Position numbers and translations under genes: made by a program. Below the pieces are notes generated by a model that saw only the letters and a list, made by a program, of their open reading frames with translations, made no database searches and was not told the DNA's origin. Positions 56,901-64,000 of a stretch of DNA of 64,000 bases are shown here, piece by piece. Each line of letters starts with the position of its first letter. Positions within the stretch are counted from its first letter, which is position 1. This DNA comes from Mesostigma viride (lineage: Eukaryota > Streptophyta > Mesostigmatophyceae > Mesostigmatales > Mesostigmataceae), in contig RPFO01000246.1 of assembly GCA_009746045.1 (NCBI GenBank), positions 1,864,192 to 1,928,191 of the forward strand. The letters run 5' to 3'.

Positions 56901-57714
56901 GGCGATGACGAGGCGGGGCTGGAGAACCTGGGAGATGACGATGACATCAGCAACAGCAGGAGCTCCAAAGTGCGCCGCACGACTGGATCGATGGGCATGC
57001 TGTCTGGTGTGGACGGCACGACTTACATGGAGTACAGGTGGGTGCTTGGGGTACGGGTGGGTGCGGCTGCCAGTTGTTGTGTGCTTTGTTTGTCTGCTAA
57101 CAGTGCTATCAATGAGAAAACTATCAATGAGCAAAAGCGCTATGTTCAGCTGCTGAGAGTTTTTGTTGGGGGGAAGGGGGGAGGAGAAGGGCTATGTCGT
57201 GATGAGGATCATTCTGTGTCGGTAGAGGTGGGAGGAATGCAAGGGCTTGTCAACTCTTTGACTATAGGTGGTAGTGGGCTCGACAAGTGCAACGTAGGTT
57301 ACCCATAGCTACTTTGTGGCTTCTACTACACTCAAATATCTTAATGATGCTATTTGGCCAGGCCACTTCCAATAGCGATGAGGGACACGCGGTGTCTCTC
57401 TGCAGGCCTCGGCGAAGGTGCTTGAGACCATGGATCACTTTGATCTGGGCGATGTGGCAAGATGTTTCTGTGAAGGCTTCAAAGTTGCTTCTTTGAGTAG
57501 CAGTTTTGTTTCAGGGTCCTAAATATTTCTGCAATATTTTCTAGCCCTGGCCGGTAAACAAAACTGTTCCTTTGTTTGGATTTCTTTTGCGTCTCGTTTC
57601 ATCATTTTTTTTTGTCGAAACAGCACGGGCCGACACGGCGAGAAAGGTGGCCAGATGGTGGCCAAGAAAAATCCTCAGGCGAGGCACCCACTCTTCCGAA
57701 GCCGGTTCCGGTGA
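36458..57714 (+). CDS. ERCC3: TFIIH core helicase/translocase XPB (ERCC3/RAD25), 18 exons
   Basis: This is the 3'-5' DNA translocase of TFIIH, opening promoters and acting in nucleotide excision repair. Exons: 36458-36491, 36830-36877, 37045-37231, 38015-38123, 39664-39777, 42003-42065, 42597-42699, 43316-43461, 43909-43996, 50584-50942, 51644-52041, 52854-52926, 53306-53419, 54240-54305, 54955-55014, 55845-55925, 56889-57037, 57624-57714. The sum is 2283 nt (760 aa; human 782), all phases closing. The basic/acidic N-terminus [11 protein letters not shown] is followed by the damage-recognition region (R-P-L-W-V..D-G..F-L-E-T-F-S-P). Helicase domain 1 has Walker A G-A-G-K-S (Lys313) and D-E-V-H at 405-408. 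R-E-D is at 436-438. Motif [10 protein letters not shown] is at 603-610. The C-terminus is H-P-L-F-R-S-R-F-R. Exon 1 and the exon 2 acceptor are the least certain. Introns 4, 5, 9 and 13 contain tandem arrays. Confidence 0.95.
38088..38330 (+). repeat. 92-bp tandem duplication of the XPB exon 4/intron 4 junction
   Basis: About 2.6 copies occur, starting at 38088, 38180 and 38272. Each carries the last 36 bases of exon 4, the 5' splice site AAG-GTGAAC and intron sequence. Intronic parts hold in-frame stops (GTAGTAGTGAGG). The first donor (38124) is therefore the one that yields XPB. Confidence 0.93.
38585..38999 (+). repeat. (GGGC)n then (GGGT)n array, XPB intron 4
   Basis: About 230 bp of GGGC/GGC units are followed by about 180 bp of GGGT units, all G-rich on the coding strand. 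The repeats of three G separated by one base have strong G-quadruplex potential. The Gly/Arg- and Pro-rich ORFs here are not genes. Confidence 0.95.
40236..41525 (+). repeat. 42-bp tandem array, about 31 copies, XPB intron 5
   Basis: The unit starts GTGTCATCGCCATGTGCCCA and continues TGTAAGCACTGTGACTGTGG; copies differ at only a few positions (AAGCAC/AAGCGC, GTGG/GCGG/GGGG). The period is divisible by three with no stop, so both strands are open for more than 450 codons in several frames. This explains the cysteine-rich [13 protein letters not shown] type ORF. Each unit includes CATGTAAGC, a good match to a 5' splice site. Confidence 0.95.
41898..41952 (+). repeat. (CA)n microsatellite, XPB intron 5
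   Basis: About 27 CA dinucleotides lie 50 bp upstream of the exon 6 acceptor (exon start 42003). Confidence 0.95.
43881..43907 (+). repeat. C-run polypyrimidine tract before XPB exon 9
   Basis: A run of about 17 C plus CTGCTCCCCCAG directly precedes exon 9 and serves as the acceptor tract. Confidence 0.85.
44073..44110 (+). pseudogene. Duplicate of the 3' end of XPB exon 9 inside intron 9
   Basis: The sequence ACCAGGAGAGCAGCCTCAAC followed by AGGGTGTTTGCCAACG repeats the last 37 bases of exon 9 (43960-43996) with a few changes. It is followed by the same GTAGGGG donor, and the 52/58-bp array starts immediately after. It is a non-functional pseudo-exon fragment. Confidence 0.9.
44107..50218 (+). 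repeat. 52/58-bp satellite array filling XPB intron 9
   Basis: About 110 head-to-tail units fill 6.1 kb. The 52-bp unit is CGGTAGGGGATGCTAAG, then TTAATAGGATGGCAATGG, then TAAGGGATGATGGTATC. A 58-bp variant adds ATGGAA before CGGT(A/G)GGGG. The first third is mainly 52-bp units and the rest mainly 58-bp, with switches. The unit resembles the first 45 bp of intron 9 plus the donor. Stop codons occur in all frames, so no long ORF exists. Confidence 0.97.
51548..51632 (+). repeat. Pyrimidine tract before XPB exon 11
   Basis: About 85 bases of C-rich sequence with few interruptions precede the acceptor at 51643. It is a long polypyrimidine tract. Confidence 0.8.
53598..53758 (+). repeat. 21-bp tandem repeat, XPB intron 13
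   Basis: About eight copies of a 21-bp unit (TACTGGAGTCGTAGGTACACG) lie between exons 13 and 14. One copy has GAGCAG in place of GAGTCG. The Tyr/Trp-rich repeat ORF here is an artefact. Confidence 0.93.
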
Positions 57715-57864
57715 TGAGCTTTGCTTTTGCCCTGGGCACGAGTGGTTTGAACTGCTGCACTTGGCTCAGAGGGATCTGAGAAACCTTCCACGTATGCAAG
57801 ACTGAGCTGCCTGCAGGCATCCATGGCATGAATTCCGCATGGCATTGCATGTGGAAAGTGCCAT

Positions 57865-58683
57865 TGAATTGAATTGTAACATAACTCCGTTGGGAGTATA
57901 TGTAGCACATAGCCCTTGAGAGGGGGCATATGGCCTATCATACATCCTAAGCTACTTCCTGCAAGGGTGGGGATGTAAAGGACCCTTGCTCTAGGTGCAC
58001 CAGGGCACGTGCATCCCCATGATCTTCAAGCTATGCCCAGCGAAGGGGGAGCCTGTCATGGGGGGGGAAGATCAGCATAGCTATACAAAGAAGCTAGGGC
58101 ATGGCGTCTCAGCAGAGAGGTACTCCCTGCATGGGCACAGCATAACTAAATAAAGCTAGGCATCATCTGGAGTGTGGCTCATCATAGGCACACATGTACA
58201 TGATTAAATAAAGCGCGTGGCTTAGCTGGGATAGGGCCTCTAGGAGGCGTACATGTACATGGCCACGGTCTATCTATTCTACACTACTACTGCTGTATTC
58301 CCCTAAGCTGGGGCGTCTGGAGTCGCTGGGGCCGCGGGGGTCGCCTGCCAGGGCTTGTGGCCGACGTAGATGGCCGCCCCCTTCCAGTACACCGGCTGCC
58401 CCGCCTTGGTCTGCCGGAGCTGGAGGTAGGTCGGCCATAGCTCCCGTCGCCGTTGTTGCTGCGCCAGGGTCAAGTCGTCGTCAAGGGTGAAGAGAGTCTT
58501 CTCGAGCCGCTTGCGGCGTCTGAGAAAAGAAATCTTGTCCGCCGGGGTCTTAAAGGTGAGAAGGAGCGGGGGCGGCCCTGCCTTACCCCGCGCGCGGGGA
58601 AGGCGGTGGGCGGCCAGCTCGATCTCACCAGTAAGGCCCATGCGATCAAGGATTTCTCTCTCAAAAGCACGCGCAAGCTTCTC
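57865..58683 (-). mobile_element. Element C (half-LINE), 819-bp 5'-truncated copy
   Basis: It is flanked by a perfect 13-bp duplication TGGAAAGTGCCAT (57852-57864 and 58684-58696). On the minus strand it carries an open L1 ORF1p-like C-terminal region ending at stop 58303: A-H-R-L-P-R-A-R, L-L-L-T-F-K, D-K-I-S-F-L, D-D-D-L-T-L, then Q-Q-R-R-R-E-L-W-P-T-Y-L. About 440 bp of 3' untranslated region and an ATTCAATTCA tail follow. There is no reverse transcriptase. It sits 150 bp downstream of the XPB stop codon, antisense to XPB. Confidence 0.92.
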
Positions 58684-58696
58684 TGGAAAGTGCCAT

Positions 58697-59432
58697 GGGT
58701 ATATGCAACCTCCGGAAAAGAGTTTTTTTGTAGTTGGGTCATTGTTTGGGATGCCTACAGATCACGAGACCCCTACTATAGCCGCGGAATGCCCAGGCAG
58801 GTGCCAGAGGTCCTAGTTCGAATCGTGTAGTTCGAATCGTGAATTGTAGCTATGCTGAGTTTTCACAATTTTTCGCAAACCAGCACTCAGCAGCATTTGG
58901 TTTCCATTTGCTGCCTGCTTCGACAATAAACAACCTCGAAGTCTACGAGTCTTCGCCATGTGCTGATTAGAACAAACTAGCCGATCGATTTGGCTGTGTC
59001 CAGAGTAAGATTCATATATTTTGCATGCGGTTGTATGTCCTTGTATATGTGATATAGTGAGATGAACTATTCCCGGACACGTGGCAGTCCAACGTGTATG
59101 TATATTCAATTCATTTCCTCCATCCGTTTGACAACTAATGTATTTTTATTCAGATATTTCCTATATGTATAAATGCGGCATGCATGCATGTGCAGTGTGC
59201 ATGCCTGGACATAGGCGTCCGGGCAACTGGGTTTATAGCAAAAAACAAAACTAAGAAGGAAAAAGAGAACACACACACGAAGGGGAAGAAAAAGTAAGAA
59301 AGTATATGTAAATTAAAAGGAAATTTTAATTAAATGAAATAACAAGAAAGGAAGAAAGAAAGAAAAGAAAAGGAAAGAAAAGAAATTTTACAATGTTACG
59401 CGGAGCATACTATATTACAATTAGACATGCAT
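58697..59432. other. Intergenic region, nothing recognised
   Basis: This is AT-richer sequence with a purine-rich stretch at 59255-59390 (GGAAAGAAAAG type). A B-box-like GTTCGAATC occurs twice near 58815-58840 but no tRNA fold was found. Confidence 0.5.
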
Positions 59433-59442
59433 ATGGTCTTTT

Positions 59443-60344
59443 GACTGCCGCGGCTGCTCGACGGGACGGAGGTTCCGTTCCGTGACCGCTTCAAACTGCT
59501 GGGGAGCATGCTCCCTGACACCGCCGACGATGTGGACATCCGCATCGGCCTGGCCTGGGCCGGGCTCCGTTCGCTCAACACCTACTGGCGCTCGAAGGGC
59601 CTGGGCGAGCACCGCAAGCGCATGCTCTTCAAGGTCCTCGTCCTCACGGTGCTTACGTATGGCGCCGAGGCGTGGACACTCACGGACACACTGGCGGCTA
59701 AGCTATCTACGGCACGGTTTACAGGATGCTCCGACAGGTCCTGAATGTAGGGTTTTCCAAGCGTCTAGGACATTAGAGTCTTTGTATCAGGGTATGCCCC
59801 GTATTTCGGACGAGATTAGGCAGCTAGCGTAGGATAGCATTGCATGTAGGACATCTTGCTCGCACCAGCCAGGTCGACACCGCCCTTGGTCTGGCCGGCC
59901 CCCAGCGGCTTGGCAAACCCGGGCGGCATATCCTGACCTGGCCTGGCCCCAAGGACATTCCCACCAGGAAGCTCGATCGGTAAGCCTGCCATGAACTACA
60001 CCCAGATGTTGCTGGCGCCGATCGACCTAGTGGTCCCAGCCCAGTTTGAACACCGCATCCACTCCCTCTCCCTTCTTTGGATAGCTGCCATGTGCATGCA
60101 GAACAAGAAGCGTTGGCAGAAGATTGTCCAGGCTCGTGCACACGCCAGCCCCTGTGGGCACGCCACCCCCCCCCAAGAGGAAGGGGCGTTTTGCTGAGTA
60201 GCGTCGTTAGGATTTTCTAGACTAGATGGCTTAGAGTTAGGTTAGGTCGATTACGCGGCTTCTCCCCCCTCCACCCACCCAACATGGAATATGTGCTACA
60301 TGACCCCCCAACGGAGGCATGTTATAATCTAATTTAATATTTAA
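59443..60344 (+). mobile_element. LINE-A, 902-bp 5'-truncated copy
   Basis: It is flanked by a perfect 10-bp duplication ATGGTCTTTT (59433-59442 and 60345-60354). The frame F-R-D-R-F-K-L-L-G-S-M-L-P..L-T-V-L-T-Y-G-A-E-A-W-T-L-T (about 59478-59695) is the post-palm part of the reverse transcriptase ORF, broken after 59744. The 3' half matches the copies at 2.3-3.8 kb, including the C-run stop region and a terminal TTTAATATTTAA. Confidence 0.92.
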
Positions 60345-60559
60345 ATGGTCTTTTTCCTTCTTAGTTTTGGTTTTAATTTTCTATATAAACCTTTTTGGTT
60401 CAAAGTTACCATCTCCCTCCTTGCAGGTCTTTCTACAAATAGCCCGCCATGCACGCGGCTCCGGCGTGGTCTTCGCGTCGATCTTTCCTCTCACACAACT
60501 ACCCTACTCCTTCCACGACGTTGGATCGCCATATGCGTCCATCATGATGGCTACTTGTC

Positions 60560-62362
60560 TCACTTAGTATGGTGCTAGCATGCACATGGCCAAAATGTCG
60601 CCCGGATATAGCATGTTAGCCATGCTATGCCTATGCAGAGAGATGCTCTCTGTCGAGAAGCCATGTCCTAGCTCTTGTATAGCCATGATGATCTTCCCCC
60701 ACATAACATACTCCCCCTTAGCTGGGCATAGTGTGAAGATTATGAGGGTGCAGGTGCCCTGGTGCACCTAGAGCAAGCTAGGGTAGCTTACATTCCCACC
60801 CTTGCAGGAAGTAGCCGAGAATGTATTAAAAGCCATATGCCCCAGTGAACAGCCATACGGCGTATAATACGCCGTATGGCGCGTATTATACGCCATACGC
60901 AAGATTTCCGTATGAAAATGGGGGAAAAAATACGCACTGCGTATTTTTTGCGTATTTTTTGCGTATTTTTTGCGTATTTTTTGCGTATGAACCTCGTTCA
61001 AAGTAGCTTCTGGCATCATTTTGGACGGCACCTGGAGCCGGAACTAGATGCAGGTGCCAAGCTGGCCGTGCATGTACGACTGTACGTGCATTGCTGCAGA
61101 TTGCTGCGTGTCGGACTAGGGTCTAGGAGACGAAGGACGAGGAAATTAGGTGACGAAGTTATGTTGTCTGCCAACAAGGGCGCGCATCTGGCACCTAACA
61201 TTTAATCGTAGCACAATTGACATCCAGGCACCATGGCTAGCGACGGTGATGGTGTGGGTCTATGGAACACGACGATAATGGGGCCGACGAGATGCAGGCC
61301 GTATTCGAGACTGTCTGGACACACATCGTGAAAGAACAGACTCTCAACAAGAAAGGGCAGCCGACAGGTAACTACTAGCTCAGTGACGTGCACACTTTTG
61401 GATGCAAAATTCTCGGGTTCTACCACCCGAGCAAGGCTAGCACCCGCCATATCATGGGCGCTACGTATGCGAAGGAGGCAAGAGTGAGCGAGTGCAAGAG
61501 GCCGCCGGAGGCATTACGTCGCAGGCTGCGGGGTATTTGGTGTGACTCGCGATGCACATAAATGCCTTATTTAGCCATGCAGGCTGCTGCTAGCCAGCCA
61601 CCGTACCATATGTGTTAATGGTTTAGGGAAGCTGGGTCGGGTTGCTGGCATGCATGCTATCCTGCACGCTAGCCACATTGTTGGCAGCCCGTATGGATTC
61701 TTGCTTCATGTAGATCAATATTGCATGGTGGCCTACCACGAGTAGGCAAGATGTCTGTTTCTGGCACAATGTCTTATTACTTTTGGCAAGTTGGCCGACT
61801 GACCATGTGCAGTATTTCAGTCCTAGTATAGCCATTCCATGCAGTGATGGCATGGTTTTTTAACTTCAACATACAGTAATGGTGGCAGCGATCTCTATAC
61901 CACTGCAAGTGTCAATGTGCATGCATATCTACTTGTGTTATTATCCTTTTCAGGTGTGCACTGATTGTGCATACAACTTTGTTATTTTGTGCTATTTACA
62001 GACATTATTAATAACAACAGATGTACAATGCTTGTATTTGTAGGCATGCAGCGACGGCAACGGCAATATTATGTGATGATGTGTTAAATAAAGGCAAGTG
62101 GTGTTGCAAGAACACACAAAAAAAATGCCTGATTGGTCAGAATGTTGAAGAACCCCCTGAACCATGCAAAAAACAGCATTTTCAAGAGTCCCCGTATGAT
62201 TTGCGTATTATACCCCGTATGGCGTATTATACACCATACCCATGGGCCCCGTATGATTGCGTATTGCGTATGGCTGTACACTGATATGCCCCTTCTCAGG
62301 GATATGTGCTACATGTACTCCCAACGGAGTTATGTTTCTAATTAATTAATTAATTAATATAG
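60560..62362 (+). mobile_element. Element C 3' region, split by a hAT-like insertion
   Basis: Segments 60560-60842 and 62284-62362 form one copy of the element C 3' end: the CAGAGAG..CTCTC palindrome, GGTGCAGGTG, ATGTATTAAAA, CATATGCCCCTTCTC, and a terminal TAATTAATTAATTAAT. The hAT element occupies 60843-62283. The left border is approximate. Confidence 0.8.
60843..62283. mobile_element. hAT-like DNA transposon, 1441 bp, probably non-autonomous
   Basis: An 8-bp duplication ATATGCCC lies at 60835-60842 and 62284-62291. Terminal inverted repeats CAGTGAACAGCCATACG and CAGTGTACAGCCATACG differ by one base in 17. The 8-bp target and CAGTG ends are diagnostic of hAT. Sub-terminal GCGTATTTTTT repeats (about 60935-60990) and many GTATAATACGCC/CATACGC motifs at both ends look like transposase-binding arrays. 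Plus-strand sequence at about 61290-61540 reads V-W-T-H-I-V-K..L-N-K-K, F-G-C-K, R-H-I-M-G, R-V-S-E-C-K-R-P-P-E, like a decayed BED zinc finger. No catalytic domain is visible. Confidence 0.88.
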
Positions 62363-62776
62363 CATGTCGTAAGCTATATATGAAGAGGCTACAGCTGCAA
62401 GCCGGCTAGCAGTCATGTCGAAGGTGCGCTCACTCCGGCTTTTTAATGTCTGGGCATGTTGTACATATGACTACTACACCGGTGGAAGGTACGTTCCTTT
62501 ATTGGGTTACCAACATGACGCACTATATTATCAATGCAGGAGCCCTGAGGGCCGAGGTCATCCTCTCTAGTAGTACCGGAAACTGAAGACAGGCGGACTA
62601 TTCATGCATGAGGCCTGCGCCCTGGTTTGAGCATGTCCATATACCGGCGCTCGGCTGCGCCCGGCCGGCCCGACTATACTGCCAACTCGAACTTCACCCG
62701 GCACTGCTGAACTGAAGCCGGAGTCGGTCCTCATTGTACGAAATAAGGAGTGTGCACACCCCAGTATTCCCGCCCC

Positions 62777-62975
62777 CAATCGGTTGCCACGAGGTGCCAC
62801 TAGCATGGGTATAAATAGAGGAAATGAGTGTTTCACGAGCTAGCATGCATCCACACTGACAGGGTGTGTGTTGACTACCATGAATACAGTTACCCCTTGT
62901 TTGGCATCGTTCGACCACAATGAAACGCCAAGTTGTTCTTGTTGTCGTTGTTGTTGTGTCCCACGCCGCACTTGA
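62777..62975 (+). promoter_or_regulatory. Possible TATA/CCAAT promoter with a small Cys-rich ORF
   Basis: CCAAT (62777-62781) and TATAAATAG (62810-62818) are spaced like a core promoter. The ATG at 62880 opens a 31-codon frame to TGA at about 62975 with seven Cys, several in C-S-C-C-R-C-C-C. The Cys codons partly come from a GTT/TTG simple repeat, so the ORF may be chance. No homologue is claimed. Confidence 0.25.
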
Positions 62976-63055
62976 GCAGCAGAGAATCTATTAGTGGCCG
63001 AGGGCCGGTAATTAAACGTTGTAAGTACACTGGTCAGGAGTAAATACACTATAGC

Positions 63056-63210
63056 CGGCTGTTTGCGACAAGCTCGGAGCGATCGAGTGTGCAGGGGGGG
63101 GGCAGGGTCAGACACCCCCCGCCCCCCCCCCCCCCCTGGTCAGGGGGGGGGGGGGGGGGGGGGGGGCGGGTAGTGCACACTCGCTCCTCAGCTTGTCGCA
63201 AACAGCCAGA
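63056..63210. repeat. Palindromic element with G/C-run loop
   Basis: The left arm GGCTGTTTGCGACAAGCT (63058-63075) is matched perfectly by the reversed right arm (63191-63208). A less perfect GGAGCG..GAGTGTGCA continuation extends the arms to about 35 bp. The middle is runs of G, C and G totalling about 75 bp. It could fold into a long hairpin. It is probably a fold-back or MITE-type element, and the flanks give no certain duplication. Confidence 0.7.
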
Positions 63211-63378
63211 TAGAATGTCTGCTGCTAATGTGTGGCGTTGAAGTTGAGTTTCAAGAGTTGAGTTGAGTTTATTCCCGCGCCGGCGTACCGACAGGGTTAT
63301 TAATAGTGGATCCTTGGAACGGCTGCGGGTCCTGCATATGGGGGCCTGCCTTATGTGCGACGTGCAAGGACTCAATGT

Positions 63379-63651
<273 letters not shown>

Positions 63652-63663
63652 AAGTTGTAAGTA

Positions 63664-63785
63664 CAGTCATTACCGCGTTAAGTTGCGTTTCTTAAGGTTG
63701 CGTTACCGCGTTAAGTTGCGACGCCGAAGTTTGGGCGGCGACCGCAAGCATCGGTGCCATCGCAAGTTAACGTTGTAATGATCAC
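63664..63785. mobile_element. Short fold-back element related to the kinesin intron MITE
   Basis: The left end CAGTCATTACCGCGTTAAG-TTGCG parallels the reversed right end of 4991-5291 (CAGTCATTCTCGCTTTAAG-TTACGA). It continues in parallel through CTTAAGGTT(A/G)CGTT. The right end (about 63765-63785) is roughly its reverse complement (CGCAAGTTAACG..TAATGA). Non-coding. Confidence 0.55.
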
Positions 63786-64000
63786 TCAATTTGTAGTAGG
63801 TGTCATGCCATTTTTGGCAGCGCGGGAGGCCACTTTTTGCCAAGCCTGGACCCGCTATGTGCCTTAATTAGGCGGCAAAATACGCAAGCTCCCATGGATG
63901 GGCCCTGCCTGGCGCGCAGACCGGGACGGGCTTCCCCGCCTGAAAAGCGCGAATCTGCGCGAATGCCGGCAACCTTGCGATTCCAATAACTGATTTGCAG

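Noticed and set aside
58765..58845. Possible tRNA gene (two GTTCGAATC B-box-like motifs)
   Set aside because: No consistent A box, acceptor stem or anticodon arm could be drawn.

Overview
This looks like nuclear DNA of a GC-rich unicellular eukaryote, most probably a chlorophyte green alga. The protein-coding genes are broken into many short exons with GT-AG introns, low-complexity DNA is abundant, and the intergenic and intronic space is full of retroposons and DNA transposons. I cannot name the species. No bacterial operon, CRISPR array, rRNA or convincing tRNA was seen.

Four genes are supported, arranged as two divergent pairs. Pair 1 is a kinesin-5 (BimC/Eg5 type) mitotic motor on the minus strand (4433-13714, 16 exons, 1056 aa) and a small 145-aa multi-pass membrane protein on the plus strand (14478-15888, 3 exons, possibly ERG28-like). 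Pair 2 is an SRRM1/SRm160-type PWI-domain splicing factor on the minus strand (26506-35694, 9 exons, 764 aa) and the TFIIH helicase XPB/ERCC3 on the plus strand (36458-57714, 18 exons, 760 aa). I assembled all four by hand from splice signals. Every exon phase closes and each sum is a whole number of codons. They are housekeeping genes (mitosis, membrane biology, splicing, transcription and repair) and do not form a pathway cluster.

The rest is mobile DNA. Three non-LTR families recur, called LINE-A, LINE-B and element C here. Element C carries only an L1 ORF1p-like protein and looks like a half-LINE. A short SINE-like family shares the TTAA-type tail. Several insertions have perfect target-site duplications, and the nesting order can be read: LINE-A twice into element C at 2.2-3.8 kb, a SINE into a LINE-B reverse transcriptase at 18.8 kb, LINE-B into LINE-B at 25.6 kb. 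Cut-and-paste elements are a TTAA-flanked element at 151-1869, a piggyBac-like element at 19331-20674, a hAT-like element at 60843-62283 inside element C, and a small fold-back family in kinesin intron 15 and near the right edge.

The most unusual region is XPB. Its 2.28 kb of coding sequence is spread over 21 kb because introns have filled with tandem arrays. The 6.1-kb array in intron 9 appears to derive from the exon 9/5' splice-site junction itself. A 92-bp unit at the end of exon 4 duplicates another exon/intron junction, and a 42-bp array fills intron 5. Long ORFs over these arrays, over the SRRM1 intronic minisatellite and over the (GAC)n tract are artefacts of repeat periodicity.
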